From contig NZ_JADYWU010000001.1 in NCBI RefSeq assembly GCF_015864665.1, forward strand, positions 496,001 through 560,000: a DNA stretch of 64,000 bases. Reading direction: 5' to 3'. Each line of letters starts with the position of its first letter. The stretch's first letter is position 1. Shown here piece after piece: positions 1 through 8,829 of this stretch. This DNA is from Salinibacterium sp. SWN167 (GTDB lineage: Bacteria; Actinomycetota; Actinomycetes; Actinomycetales; Microbacteriaceae). A model generated the notes under the pieces. That model made no database searches, was not told the origin of the DNA, and saw only the letters and a program-made list of their open reading frames with translations. The position numbers and the translations under genes are program-made.

Positions 1-434
1 TGGTTCCCGGAGTCGCCGAGATCATCGAACCGCACAACCTGCCCGCGGCGATCCAACGCGCCGACGGAATCGTGGTGTCGTTGCCAGGCACGCCCCACAC
101 CGAAAAGCTCGTCGACGCCGAATTTTTCACAATGGTTAAGCCCGGTGTCACTGTGGTCAACGTGGGGCGCGGCAGCGTGATCGACGAACAGGCTCTCATC
201 GCTGCGCTCGAAGACGGTCGTGTCGGCTTTGCGGCGCTCGACGTCGTAGAAACAGAACCTCTGGTGAAGTCGAGCCCGCTCTGGGAGATGGACAACGTGC
301 TGCTGAGCCCGCACACTGCAGCGCTGAGCTACGCGCAGGAAGAGCAGATTGCGCGACTCTTCGCTCGAAATGCCAGCGCTTTCCTGGATGGTCGTCCCCT
401 GCGCAACGTCGTCGACACGGTGCATTTCTACTAA
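1..434 (+). CDS. D-2-hydroxyacid dehydrogenase, NAD-binding (3' end only)
   Basis: Only the last 144 or so residues are in the window; the reading frame is open back to base 3. The segment matches the NAD-binding half of the D-isomer-specific 2-hydroxyacid dehydrogenases, which reduce 2-keto acids to D-2-hydroxy acids or run the reverse. Visible landmarks are the VNVGRGSVID loop that follows the cofactor site, the acidic residue in DVVETEP, and the catalytic histidine in LSPHTAA near the end. Substrate cannot be told from this half. It ends 72 bases before a D-amino-acid dehydrogenase-like gene on the same strand, which fits 2-keto or D-amino-acid metabolism, but shared transcription is only inferred. 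Confidence 0.88.
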   Translation, partial: VPGVAEIIEPHNLPAAIQRADGIVVSLPGTPHTEKLVDAEFFTMVKPGVTVVNVGRGSVIDEQALIAALEDGRVGFAALDVVETEPLVKSSPLWEMDNVLLSPHTAALSYAQEEQIARLFARNASAFLDGRPLRNVVDTVHFY

Positions 435-506
435 CGCTGCTCTCTCGGCGGCCGTCGCGATGCACAATGGAGTAATCAGCACGTCAGCTTCACGAAGTAG
501 GGAACT

Positions 507-1754
507 ATGACACAGCCCGCGAAAGTCACCATTATTGGCGCCGGAATCGTAGGGCTGTCAACGGCCTGGTTCTTGCAGGAGCGTGGCGTGGAGGTCACCG
601 TGCTCGACCGCACGGGCGTTGCCGCTGGTGCTTCGCTCGGTAACGCCGGCTGGGTTGCTCCCGCACTGACACTTCCGCTGCCGGAGCCCTCGATCTTCAA
701 GGTCGGCATCAAAGCGGTTATCGACCCCACCTCGCCCGTGTACGTTCCGGTCGCCGCCAACTCGACGCTGCTGCGCTTCCTCGCCGGCTTTGCGCGTCAC
801 TCGACGCCCAAGATGTGGCGCCGCAACATGGTCACGTTCGCCGAGATCAACAAGTGGAGTCTCGAATCCTTCGACCGGATGGAAGACGGCGGAGTCTCTG
901 CAGCCCTCAAGCACGCCGACCCCTTCCTTGCTGCTTTCACTAATGAATCCGACCGCCGTGTCATCACCCACGAATTCGATGAGGTCGCGGCCGGCGGCGG
1001 TCACGTGAGCTTTGAGAAGATCACCGGCGACGAGCTGCGCGAGTTTGAGCCGAGCGTCTCGAAGCTCGTGACCCATGGGCTGCGCGTGGATGGCCAGCGT
1101 TTCATCAACCCTCCCTCGTTCATGGAGGTGCTGGCGGCATCAGTGCGCGCTCGCGGAGCCACGATCGTGGAAGGCGCGAAAGCGACCGGCATCCGCGACC
1201 TCGGTGCTGCCGGAGTTGCCGTTGATGTCGAGGGCCAGAACGCGGTACTCAGCAACGAAGTCGTCATCGCGACCGGAACCTGGCTTGGTGACCTCGCCCG
1301 CCAGTTCGGCGTGCGCCAAGTTGTGCAGTCGGGCCGCGGCTACAGCTTCAGCGTGAAGCCGCCTGTGATTCCGACACACCCGATCTACCTGCCCGCCCAA
1401 CGCGTAGCCTGCACGCCCCTCGGGGATCGGCTGCGCGTGGGAGGCATGATGGAGTTCCGGTCGGTCGATGCGCCTGCCGATTCTCGTCGCATCCAAACCA
1501 TCGTCAACGCGGCCAGCCCGATGTTCGACGGCGTCGACTGGGATGCCCGCGAAGAAGAGTGGGTCGGCTCGCGCCCCTGCACTCCCGACGGCCTACCGCT
1601 TGTCGGAGGCACGCGCTCGCCGCGCGTTCACGTCGCCGGCGGTCACGGCATGTGGGGCGTCACCCTCGGCCCGCTCACGGGCCGGATTCTCGCCGACTCG
1701 ATCACGGGTGGCGACAAGCACCCGCTACTCGACGCTTTCGACCCACTGCGCTAG
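507..1754 (+). CDS. FAD-dependent D-amino-acid dehydrogenase-like oxidoreductase
   Basis: A 415-residue protein of the DadA/glycine-oxidase fold. The FAD-binding dinucleotide motif IIGAGIVGLSTAW starts near residue 9, and the C-terminal flavin loop reads GGHGMWGVTLGP near residue 385. The family deaminates D-amino acids or related amines to keto acids, passing electrons to quinone or oxygen. The start has an AGGG ribosome site about six bases upstream. It follows a D-2-hydroxyacid dehydrogenase, so the two may act on the same keto-acid pool. Its stop overlaps the stop of the convergent inhibitor gene by four bases. The exact substrate is not readable; a sarcosine or hydroxyproline oxidase-type role cannot be excluded. 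Confidence 0.8.
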   Translation: MTQPAKVTIIGAGIVGLSTAWFLQERGVEVTVLDRTGVAAGASLGNAGWVAPALTLPLPEPSIFKVGIKAVIDPTSPVYVPVAANSTLLRFLAGFARHSTPKMWRRNMVTFAEINKWSLESFDRMEDGGVSAALKHADPFLAAFTNESDRRVITHEFDEVAAGGGHVSFEKITGDELREFEPSVSKLVTHGLRVDGQRFINPPSFMEVLAASVRARGATIVEGAKATGIRDLGAAGVAVDVEGQNAVLSNEVVIATGTWLGDLARQFGVRQVVQSGRGYSFSVKPPVIPTHPIYLPAQRVACTPLGDRLRVGGMMEFRSVDAPADSRRIQTIVNAASPMFDGVDWDAREEEWVGSRPCTPDGLPLVGGTRSPRVHVAGGHGMWGVTLGPLTGRILADSITGGDKHPLLDAFDPLR

Positions 1755-2167
1755 CGTTCGCCGTCGAGCTCGTCGAGCTCGTCGGGACTGCGCTGCTCCT
1801 CAGTACCGTGCACGGTGTCAGGTCCCCGTTCGGTCTCTGCCGAGGGTGAAGCTTCAGCGTCGCACTCGGGCACGGGCTGTGACTCGGGCTGTGGACGTCG
1901 CGGGCTGGCGTCGGCTTCACGCACCCGATCGACCAGCTCTCGCCAGGGGCCCACGAGCTGCTGCTCGGGGATGACGGCTTCGTGCGGTTCGCAGTGGATT
2001 TCATAGGTGTAGCGGTCGGGCATCGTGTTCTCGGTCGGATGCTCGTTCCACGGGATTTCGGAGATGAGCAGATACCACTGGTCGGGGTCCGGCTGCTCGT
2101 CGACAACGACAGCCCACTCCACGCGTCGGCCGAGGAGCCCTCCGCTTCGCCACACCTGTACCTTCAC
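1751..2167 (-). CDS. Emfourin-like inhibitor of M4 metalloprotease
   Basis: A 138-residue protein starting at a GTG codon. The first hundred residues (KVQVWRSGG at the start, then an acidic turn and a WRELVDRVRE helix) resemble the small emfourin family, which are inhibitors of protealysin-type M4 proteases and are commonly encoded beside the protease. The last 40 residues are Pro, Glu and Ser rich and probably disordered. There is no signal peptide, so it acts in the cytoplasm, matching the adjacent protease that also lacks one. It lies downstream of that protease on the same strand. The family call rests on the N-terminal pattern plus context; a profile search would settle it. Confidence 0.7.
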   Translation of the reverse strand: MKVQVWRSGGLLGRRVEWAVVVDEQPDPDQWYLLISEIPWNEHPTENTMPDRYTYEIHCEPHEAVIPEQQLVGPWRELVDRVREADASPRRPQPESQPVPECDAEASPSAETERGPDTVHGTEEQRSPDELDELDGER

Positions 2168-2176
2168 ACGTGCATG

Positions 2177-2284
2177 CTATCCGGTTGTCGTGCGGGCGAA
2201 CAGGGTGCGGTACCCGAGATCGTAGGCCTCCAGAGGCGAAAGGCGGGTGGAGCGAACAGCGCTGAACCCGACGAGCGCTGACAC
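2177..2284 (-). CDS. Possible 35-residue small protein between protease and inhibitor
   Basis: An open frame with a GTG start 24 bases after the protease stop and a TAG 9 bases before the inhibitor start, so it fills the gap of the operon almost exactly. Codons end mainly in G or C as in real genes nearby, and the peptide (SPLEAYDLGYRTLFA in its second half) is not low complexity. It is in the same frame as the protease but two TGA stops lie between them, so an ancestral protease extension is also possible. No clear ribosome site is seen. No homologue recognised. Confidence 0.3.
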   Translation of the reverse strand: MSALVGFSAVRSTRLSPLEAYDLGYRTLFARTTTG

Positions 2285-2308
2285 CGTGGGGGCTCAGCTC
2301 GCAGCGGC

Positions 2309-3424
2309 TCAGGCTGCGGTCGGCACCACTCCAACGAGCGCCCAGCCTGAAACGACCGCGCGCTGCTCCTCAGAGCCGTCACCGAAGCGCGCAATCGCCG
2401 CAGCGATGGTGGCAGCAGCGAACTCCGAGAACTCGCTGCGAGGTGTGAGCGAGCCGTTCGTGAGGGTGTCGAACCAGATCTGACCGGCGCGCTCCCAGGC
2501 GAAACCGCCGAGCGTATCGGCGGCGCTCCAGAAGGCGCGGTTGGGGATGCCCGAGTTGAGGTGCACGCCACCGTTGTCTTCTTGCGTCACGATGAAGTCA
2601 TCCCAGTGTGCCGGCTGCGGGTCTTTGCCCAGCACATCGTCGTCATAAGCGGTGCCTGGCTCTTTGAGCGAGCGCAGGGCATTGCCCTCGACCTCGTCAG
2701 TGAAGATTCCTTCGCCGACGAGCCACGATGCTTCGCCTGCGGTCTGGCCCCACGCATACTGCTCTACGAGCGCGCCGAAGACATCGGAGACGTGCTCGTT
2801 GAGAGCACCACTCTGCCCCCGGTAGACGAGGCCAGCGGTGAACTCGGTGACTCCGTGCGCGAGTTCGTGGCCAATGACGCTGAGCGAGCGAGTGAAGCCG
2901 GTGAAGACCTCGCCATCACCATCACCGAAGACCATACGGCTGCCATCCCAGAAGGCGTTGTCGTACTCCTTACCGAAGTGCACGGTCGCTTCGAGCGGCG
3001 CCGAGCGGTCGTCGATCGAATCGCGCTCGAACACCTCCCAGAACAGGGCGAAGGTGTGGCCAAGACCGTCGTACGCTTCTGAGACAGAGGAGTCGCCCGT
3101 CTCGGGCTCGCCCTCTGACCGCACGAGCACGCCGGGCAGTGTCTCGCCCGTTTGCGCATCCGAGATCGCCCGGCTGACGGTGCCGCGCGCAACGGCGGTC
3201 TCGTCGGGGCGCAGTGACCGCGGCGGGAGCATGTGTTCGTGGCGACCATGATCGAGGTGGTCGTGCCCGATGTCGGTGAGGGAGCGCCGCGCAGCCTGCG
3301 CAGCTCGCTCAAAGCGGGGGTCGTCGAGCGTCGCGATTCGCGACAGCAAAAACGGGGGCACGATCGCGCACCGGGCGCGAGGCGATTCAGCGGGGGAAAC
3401 GGGGGAGTTCGGCATCCGGAACAT
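2309..3424 (-). CDS. Protealysin-like M4 (thermolysin-family) metalloprotease
   Basis: A 371-residue zinc endopeptidase of family M4. HELAH at residues 186-190 supplies two zinc histidines and the catalytic glutamate; NEHVSD at about 209-214 carries the third ligand; HLNSGIPNRAF holds the catalytic histidine region. The N-terminus has no secretion signal and instead carries CAIVPPFLLSRIA near residues 19-31, the PPxL-type motif of the short protealysin propeptide, whose cysteine can block the zinc. The length is short for thermolysins but usual for protealysins. An emfourin-like inhibitor gene follows on the same strand. Met4 is an alternative start. Likely an intracellular or leaderless-exported protease held inactive by propeptide and inhibitor. 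Confidence 0.9.
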   Translation of the reverse strand: MFRMPNSPVSPAESPRARCAIVPPFLLSRIATLDDPRFERAAQAARRSLTDIGHDHLDHGRHEHMLPPRSLRPDETAVARGTVSRAISDAQTGETLPGVLVRSEGEPETGDSSVSEAYDGLGHTFALFWEVFERDSIDDRSAPLEATVHFGKEYDNAFWDGSRMVFGDGDGEVFTGFTRSLSVIGHELAHGVTEFTAGLVYRGQSGALNEHVSDVFGALVEQYAWGQTAGEASWLVGEGIFTDEVEGNALRSLKEPGTAYDDDVLGKDPQPAHWDDFIVTQEDNGGVHLNSGIPNRAFWSAADTLGGFAWERAGQIWFDTLTNGSLTPRSEFSEFAAATIAAAIARFGDGSEEQRAVVSGWALVGVVPTAA

Positions 3425-3540
3425 GCTTCATGCTGACACGAACCACCGACGCTGGCGACGAACACTCACGATTCTCACGGAGTCCCCAGCAACGCCGCCA
3501 CGCAAGAAATCGCTACGACAAGCACAAGACTGCTCTCGGG

Positions 3541-3583
3541 TAGACTGAGGTGTAATCCCCCCACTTCTTCGAAGGGATCCACC
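3541..3583 (+). promoter_or_regulatory. Putative promoter -10 box and ribosome site of purA
   Basis: TAGACT at 3541-3546 fits a -10 element, and GAAGGGATCC at about 3571-3580 fits a ribosome site just before the ATG. A matching -35 element is not clear. Confidence 0.4.
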
Positions 3584-4870
3584 ATGCCAGCAATCGTCAT
3601 CATCGGCGCCCAATGGGGCGACGAGGGCAAGGGAAAAGCAACCGACCTCCTCGGTAGCCGCATCGACTATGTCGTCAAATTCAACGGCGGAAACAACGCC
3701 GGACACACGGTCGTGATCGGTGATGAAAAGTACGCTCTTCACCTTCTGCCGTCGGGCATCCTCACTGAAGGCGTCACCCCGATCATCTCCAACGGTGTCG
3801 TCATCGACGTCGAGGTGCTGTTCGAAGAGCTCGACGCTCTCATCGCCCGCGGCGTTGACGTGTCGAAGCTGCTGGTGAGCGCCAACGCGCACGTGATCAC
3901 CAACTACCACCGCACCCTCGACAAGGTGACGGAACGCTTCCTCGGCAAGCGTCAGATCGGTACGACCGGTCGCGGAATTGGTCCGGCGTATGCCGACAAG
4001 ATCAACCGTGTCGGCATCCGGATTCAAGACCTCTTTGACGAGAACATTCTTCGTCAAAAGGTCGAGGGCGCTCTCGACCAGAAGAACCACCTGCTCGTGA
4101 AGGTCTACAATCGTCGCGCAATCGAGGTTGAAGAGATCGTCACCGAACTGCTCAGCTATGCCGACCGTTTGCGCCCCATGGTCGCCGACACCGGTCTGCT
4201 GCTGAACAAGGCACTCGACGACGGCGAGATTGTGCTCTTCGAGGGTGGCCAGGCCACGATGCTGGATGTTGACCACGGCACATACCCGTTCGTCACGTCG
4301 TCCAACTCCACCTCCGGTGGCGCGGCTACCGGTTCGGGCGTTGCCCCCAACCGCCTCGAGCGCATCATCGGAATCGTCAAGGCCTACACAACCCGTGTCG
4401 GCGCTGGCCCGTTCCCGACCGAACTGCACGATGAGTCTGGCGAGTTCTTGCGTTCCCACGGTTTTGAGTTCGGAACCACCACCGGACGTCCGCGTCGCTG
4501 TGGTTGGTACGACGCTCCCATCGCCCGCTACACGGCGCGCGTGAACGGTGTCACCGACTTCGTGCTCACCAAGCTCGACGTGCTCACTGGCCTCAAGACG
4601 ATTCCTGTCTGTGTCGCGTATGACGTTGACGGTGTGCGCTTCGACGAGATGCCGGTATCGCAGTCCGACTTCCACCACTCGGTGCCGATCTACGAAGAGT
4701 TCCCCGGCTGGGACGAAGACATCACCGGCGCACGCACCTTCGAAGACCTGCCCAAGAACGCGCAAGACTACGTGCTCGCCATTGAAGCAATGAGCGGCGC
4801 CCGCATGTCAGCCATCGGCGTTGGCCCCGGCCGCGACGAAATCATCGTTCGTCACGACCTCGTCGACTAA
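3584..4870 (+). CDS. purA: Adenylosuccinate synthetase
   Basis: A 428-residue enzyme, the usual family length, joining IMP and aspartate with GTP to make adenylosuccinate, the first step from IMP to AMP. The N-terminal [11 protein letters not shown] signature (residues 8-18) contains the catalytic aspartate and the P-loop lysine, followed by [11 protein letters not shown] with the catalytic histidine. The [11 protein letters not shown] and TGRPRRCGW segments are also typical. The start follows a clear ribosome site. It is a single-gene unit with a terminator hairpin just downstream. Other purine genes (purL, purSQ, purCD, purF) sit elsewhere in the window, not in this unit. Confidence 0.98.
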   Translation: MPAIVIIGAQWGDEGKGKATDLLGSRIDYVVKFNGGNNAGHTVVIGDEKYALHLLPSGILTEGVTPIISNGVVIDVEVLFEELDALIARGVDVSKLLVSANAHVITNYHRTLDKVTERFLGKRQIGTTGRGIGPAYADKINRVGIRIQDLFDENILRQKVEGALDQKNHLLVKVYNRRAIEVEEIVTELLSYADRLRPMVADTGLLLNKALDDGEIVLFEGGQATMLDVDHGTYPFVTSSNSTSGGAATGSGVAPNRLERIIGIVKAYTTRVGAGPFPTELHDESGEFLRSHGFEFGTTTGRPRRCGWYDAPIARYTARVNGVTDFVLTKLDVLTGLKTIPVCVAYDVDGVRFDEMPVSQSDFHHSVPIYEEFPGWDEDITGARTFEDLPKNAQDYVLAIEAMSGARMSAIGVGPGRDEIIVRHDLVD

Positions 4871-4893
4871 GCCTCGACACCTAGTTCGCTCTC

Positions 4894-4931
4894 AAGCGGC
4901 ACGCATCGGAGAGATCCGGGGCGTGCCGCTT
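4894..4931 (+). terminator. Hairpin terminator after purA
   Basis: An 11-bp perfect stem, AAGCGGCACGC at 4894-4904 with its complement at 4921-4931, around a 16-base loop, 23 bases after the purA stop. There is no long T run, as is common in high-GC actinobacteria. Confidence 0.75.
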
Positions 4932-5066
4932 CTGCGTTGGCGGATGGAGCGGATGACGTGCCGAGGGAGAGCCAATCGGGGATTGCTGGACTGAAAGGCC
5001 GTATTCGGTGGGTGAAAGTCCGAAAAGCGCGGGCGTGGGGGCTCCGCAGGGTGGGAGTATTTGTGA

Positions 5067-5795
5067 GTGACCGTAACGCGCCCGCAGCCCCGCATCCTTC
5101 AAGGATCCTTCGTCTCCGTTGAACCCCTGACCGAAGAGCACCTCGCTGACCTCTGGTCTGCCCTCGGTGTGCCCCCGGTCTTTGCCGGCGGCTATGGTGG
5201 TGGCCCGGCTGGATTGCCCGCCGACGAAGCATCCTTCGTGGAATGGTTGCGCGCTGGCTACCTCGGTCACTCCGACCGGCTGCCGTTCGCGGTGCGCTTG
5301 AGTTCCGGCCCCGATGCCGGCCGTCTCGTGGGAATCAGCACCCTCGGTGACCTGGACGAAGCCAACGCTAACGCGCACATTGGCTGGACTGCCTACGCGC
5401 CGAGCGTGTGGGGCACCGCCGTGAACCCTGAAACGAAACTCCTGCTGCTCGGCTTCGCCTTCGACAACGGCTACAACCGGGTGCGGCTCCAAGCGGACTC
5501 CATCAATGCCCGTTCGCGCGCCGCGATCCTCAAGCTCGGCGCCACCTTCGAGGGCATCCAGCGCCAACACCTGCTGCGGGCCGACGGCTCATGGCGCGAC
5601 ACCGCCGTGTACTCCGTGATCGACAGCGACTGGCCGGGCGTGAAGGCCGGGCTGCTCGCGCGCCTTGACGGGGCTTCGATGCCCAGCGTTGGTGCTGCGA
5701 CGGGACCTGTTGCGGTGGATGCTGGCGCGGCGGATACGGGTGCAGTGCCCAGCGCGACCTCCCGTGATGCTGCCGAGCAGGAGCCGCGCGCGTGA
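5067..5795 (+). CDS. GNAT-family N-acetyltransferase (RimJ/RimL type)
   Basis: A 242-residue protein starting at GTG. Residues 1-195 have the RimJ/RimL-like acetyltransferase pattern: an LxPLxxEHL start, NAHIGWTAY and GFAFDNGYNRVRLQADSINARSRAAILKLG, where the last part covers the acetyl-CoA contact region. These enzymes move acetyl from acetyl-CoA to protein N-termini or small amines. The last 45 residues are Ala and Gly rich and likely disordered, beyond the usual domain. Its stop overlaps the start of the next gene, a DMT exporter, by four bases, so the two are probably translated together. The substrate is unknown. Confidence 0.85.
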   Translation: MTVTRPQPRILQGSFVSVEPLTEEHLADLWSALGVPPVFAGGYGGGPAGLPADEASFVEWLRAGYLGHSDRLPFAVRLSSGPDAGRLVGISTLGDLDEANANAHIGWTAYAPSVWGTAVNPETKLLLLGFAFDNGYNRVRLQADSINARSRAAILKLGATFEGIQRQHLLRADGSWRDTAVYSVIDSDWPGVKAGLLARLDGASMPSVGAATGPVAVDAGAADTGAVPSATSRDAAEQEPRA

Positions 5796-6751
5796 GCGCC
5801 CCCGTTGCTCCCGCTGGCCGGGTCGAAAAGCATGACACGGCATCCCCGATCGGAACCTGGTTGCGCTTTGCCGGGGCAGGGCTCGTGTGGGGCTCGAGCT
5901 TTCTCTTCATCAAGGTGGCTCTGGATGGCGTGAGCTTCGGCCAGGTCGCCTGGAGCCGGGCGGTGCTCGGCGCCCTCGCGCTCGTCGTGGTGTTCGCGGT
6001 TAGCCGCCGCAAGCTGCCGCGCAAACCGATCGTCTGGGCCCACTTCACGGTGCTCGCGTTCCTCTTTGCGGTGTTCCCGTACCTACTCTTCGCGTGGGCG
6101 GAGCAATACGTGAGTTCGGGCCTCGCGAGCATCTACAACGCCACAACGCCCATCATGACGGCGATCTTTGCGACCCTCGTATTTCGAGTCGAGAAGCTGT
6201 CGCGCTCACAGATTGCGGGCGTCACGCTCGGCATCTTTGGGGTGCTCGTGATCATCGCCCCGTGGCAAGCCGGCGACATCAGCGGCAGCCTGCTCGGCCA
6301 GCTTGCGTGCCTCGGCGCAGCGCTTTGCTACGGCGCCGCCATGAGTTATCAGCGCAAGTTCGTGGCGCCGTACAAGGTTCCCGGCGTCACTTCCGCGACC
6401 ATGAACATCGGCATCGCCGCCGTCATCTACCTGATGCTCACCCCGATCATTGCCACCGGCCCGGTGAACCTTACCCTCCCGGTCGTCGCCAGCCTGCTCG
6501 CGCTCGGAGTGCTCGGCACCGGCATGGCCTACGTCTGGAACTACCGGGTGCTCGCCGAATGGGGCCCGACCCGCACTTCCACCGTCACGTACATCACGCC
6601 GGTGATCGGCGTCATCCTCGGCACCGTCATCCTCAAAGAGACCATGTCGTGGCACGAGCCCGTCGGCGCAGTACTCGTGATTCTGGGCGTGCTGTTAGCG
6701 CAGGGGCGGCTTAAGCTCCCCGCGCTGGGGTCCCGGAAGGCTAGCCGTTGA
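5792..6751 (+). CDS. EamA/DMT-family membrane transporter
   Basis: A 319-residue inner-membrane protein with about ten hydrophobic helices arranged as two five-helix EamA repeats. The first repeat begins with GLVWGSSFLFIKVALDGV and the second begins near residue 165. The family exports amino acids, nucleobases or other small metabolites in exchange for protons. The GTG start overlaps the preceding acetyltransferase stop, so a two-gene unit (modify and export) is possible but unproven. It ends tail to tail with phosphoglucomutase, overlapping by 11 bases. The transported compound cannot be told from the sequence. Confidence 0.88.
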   Translation: MSAPVAPAGRVEKHDTASPIGTWLRFAGAGLVWGSSFLFIKVALDGVSFGQVAWSRAVLGALALVVVFAVSRRKLPRKPIVWAHFTVLAFLFAVFPYLLFAWAEQYVSSGLASIYNATTPIMTAIFATLVFRVEKLSRSQIAGVTLGIFGVLVIIAPWQAGDISGSLLGQLACLGAALCYGAAMSYQRKFVAPYKVPGVTSATMNIGIAAVIYLMLTPIIATGPVNLTLPVVASLLALGVLGTGMAYVWNYRVLAEWGPTRTSTVTYITPVIGVILGTVILKETMSWHEPVGAVLVILGVLLAQGRLKLPALGSRKASR

Positions 6752-8390
6752 GGGCCGCGTCGACAATCGCCTTTGCTTCGGCCTGCACGAGCCGCAAGTG
6801 CTCGGCGCCCTTGAACGACTCGGCGTAGATCTTGTAGACGTCTTCGGTGCCGCTGGGGCGCGCAGCGAACCACGCAAACTCCGTCGTCACTTTCACGCCG
6901 CCGATCGCGGCGCCGTTTCCGGGAGCCTCCGAGAGCTTTGCCGTGATCGGGTCACCCGCGAGTTCGGTGGCCGTGATTGCAGCCCCACTCAACTTGCCCA
7001 GCTTGGCCTTCTGCTCCTTGCTGGCCACGGCATCCACGCGTTCGTAGGCGGGGTCGCCAAACTCGTCGACCAGCTCTGCGTAAAGGACGGATGGCGTCTT
7101 GCCCGTGACCGCCAGAATTTCGGCGGCCAGCAGGGCCAGCAGGATGCCGTCTTTGTCGGTTGTCCACACGGAGCCGTCTTTGCGCAAGAAGCTCGCGCCC
7201 GCGCTCTCCTCGCCGCCGAACGCAACCGAGCCATCGACGAGTCCGGGCACAAACCACTTGAAGCCGACCGGCACCTCGATAAGGTCGCGGCCCATCGCGG
7301 CAGCAACCCGGTCGATCATGGAACTGGAGACGAGGGTCTTGCCGACGGCGGCATCCGGATTCCAGCCCTCGCGGTGCGTGTAGAGGTACTGGATGGCCAC
7401 GGCCAAGTAGTGGTTCGGGTTCATGAGGCCGGCGTCGGGCGTGACGATGCCGTGGCGGTCGGCGTCAGCGTCGTTGCCGGTGAGGATGTCGAACTCGTCG
7501 CGACGGGCGACAACGGAGGCCATGGCCGACTTCGACGACGGATCCATGCGAATCTTGCCGTCCCAGTCGAGCGTCATAAACGCCCAGGTCGGGTCAACGT
7601 CGGGGTTCACGACCGTGAGGTTGAGGTCGTACTTCTCGGCGATCAACTTCCAATAGTTGACGCTCGCACCGCCCAGTGGATCCGCGCCGATGCGGATGCC
7701 GGCCGTGCGAATGGCGTCGATGTCAATGATGTTCTCGAGGTCGTCAACGTAGCGCCCGCGGAAGTCGTAGCTGCCCGCTGGCGTATTTTCGGCGCCGGCT
7801 CCGGCGTCGCTGGCTGTGCCCACGTGCTTAACAGCCGTATTGCCGTCGGCAATGATCGCGTTCGCGCGGTCAGCGATCCACCCGGTCGCGTCGCTGTCGG
7901 CGGGGCCACCGTGCGGAGGGTTGTACTTGAAGCCGCCATCGCGGGGCGGGTTGTGGCTCGGGGTGATGATGATGCCGTCGGCCACGTCGTCGTTGCCGGC
8001 AGCGTTGTAGGCGATGATCGCGAGGCTCAGGGCGGGCGTGGGAACGAAGTCGTCGAACTCATCCTTCAGCGCGAGAACGCCGTTCGCGGCGAGCACGTCG
8101 AGAGCGGTGGTCTCGGCCGGCTGAGAGAGCGCATGAGTGTCGCGGCCAATGAACAGGGGCCCCGTGATGCCCTGCGCGGCACGATATTCCACGATCGCCT
8201 GCGTGATGGCGGCGATGTGCACTTCATTGAAAGCGGTGTCGAGCGCGGAACCACGGTGGCCGCTCGTGCCGAACACGACGCGCTGCTCGGGCACCGAAAC
8301 ATCCGGAACCAGCGCGTAATACGCCGCCACCAACTCGGTCACATCAATGAGGTCGGATGCCTGGGCTGTCGTGCCTGCGCGATCGTTCAT
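6741..8390 (-). CDS. pgm: Phosphoglucomutase (alpha-D-glucose phosphate-specific)
   Basis: A 549-residue enzyme interconverting glucose-1-phosphate and glucose-6-phosphate, linking glycolysis to glycogen, trehalose and cell-wall sugar supply. The phosphoserine loop reads TPSHNPPRDGGFKYN, the magnesium loop GNDADADRHG, the sugar loop GGEESAG and the phosphate-binding C-terminal domain ARPSGTEDVYKIY, all in the standard order. I placed the start at the internal ATG at 8390 because GGAG lies just upstream and the length then equals the family norm; an in-frame ATG at 8432 would add 14 residues. It is divergent from chorismate mutase, with 82 bases between. Confidence 0.96.
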   Translation of the reverse strand: MNDRAGTTAQASDLIDVTELVAAYYALVPDVSVPEQRVVFGTSGHRGSALDTAFNEVHIAAITQAIVEYRAAQGITGPLFIGRDTHALSQPAETTALDVLAANGVLALKDEFDDFVPTPALSLAIIAYNAAGNDDVADGIIITPSHNPPRDGGFKYNPPHGGPADSDATGWIADRANAIIADGNTAVKHVGTASDAGAGAENTPAGSYDFRGRYVDDLENIIDIDAIRTAGIRIGADPLGGASVNYWKLIAEKYDLNLTVVNPDVDPTWAFMTLDWDGKIRMDPSSKSAMASVVARRDEFDILTGNDADADRHGIVTPDAGLMNPNHYLAVAIQYLYTHREGWNPDAAVGKTLVSSSMIDRVAAAMGRDLIEVPVGFKWFVPGLVDGSVAFGGEESAGASFLRKDGSVWTTDKDGILLALLAAEILAVTGKTPSVLYAELVDEFGDPAYERVDAVASKEQKAKLGKLSGAAITATELAGDPITAKLSEAPGNGAAIGGVKVTTEFAWFAARPSGTEDVYKIYAESFKGAEHLRLVQAEAKAIVDAALNG

Positions 8391-8472
8391 GCGCTCCAGT
8401 CTTTCACCTTCGCTCGGCGGTGGGCGCGTCATGTGGCAAACACGCAGCCTTCAGAACCCCTAAAGTCGTTGT

Positions 8473-8817
8473 ATGGCAGCAGGAGATCAGGCCCACAACG
8501 ACAACGTCGACCCCGAAGTGCGCGAGCAACTTCTGGGCGCCCGCCGCAGCATCGACAACATCGATGCGGCGCTCATCCATTTGCTGGCCGAGCGCTTCAA
8601 GTACACGCAGCAGGTCGGTCATCTCAAAGCCACCAAGGGCCTGCCCGCGTCAGACCCCAATCGTGAGCGCGACCAGATCGCCCGCCTCAAGTCACTCGCC
8701 GAAGAGTCGCACCTCGACCCGGCCTTCGCCGAGAAGTGGTTCAACTTCGTCGTCGCCGAGGTCATTCACCACCACGAGCAGATCGCGTCGGGCAGCGAAC
8801 CCGACTCCGCCAAGTAG
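8473..8817 (+). CDS. Chorismate mutase (AroQ class)
   Basis: A 114-residue all-helical monofunctional AroQ-type chorismate mutase, turning chorismate into prephenate for phenylalanine and tyrosine synthesis. The first helix R(R)SIDNIDAALIHLLAERFKYTQQVGHLKA carries the active-site Arg and Lys positions of the fold, and the third helix ends in FVVAEVIHHHEQI. The N-terminal 20 residues are variable. In actinobacteria these small mutases often need DAHP synthase for full activity, but no such gene is in the window. It lies alone between pgm and the redoxin gene, convergent with the latter. Confidence 0.9.
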   Translation: MAAGDQAHNDNVDPEVREQLLGARRSIDNIDAALIHLLAERFKYTQQVGHLKATKGLPASDPNRERDQIARLKSLAEESHLDPAFAEKWFNFVVAEVIHHHEQIASGSEPDSAK

Positions 8818-8829
8818 GCACGCAGCAGG

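Noticed and set aside
3428-4765. A 445-codon open frame opposite purA
   Set aside because: Shadow of purA, which is certain. No domain and no ribosome site.
6798-8666. A 622-codon open frame on the plus strand
   Set aside because: It lies opposite phosphoglucomutase, which has all its active-site motifs; high-GC genes often leave a long open frame on the other strand. Its own peptide has no recognisable domain.
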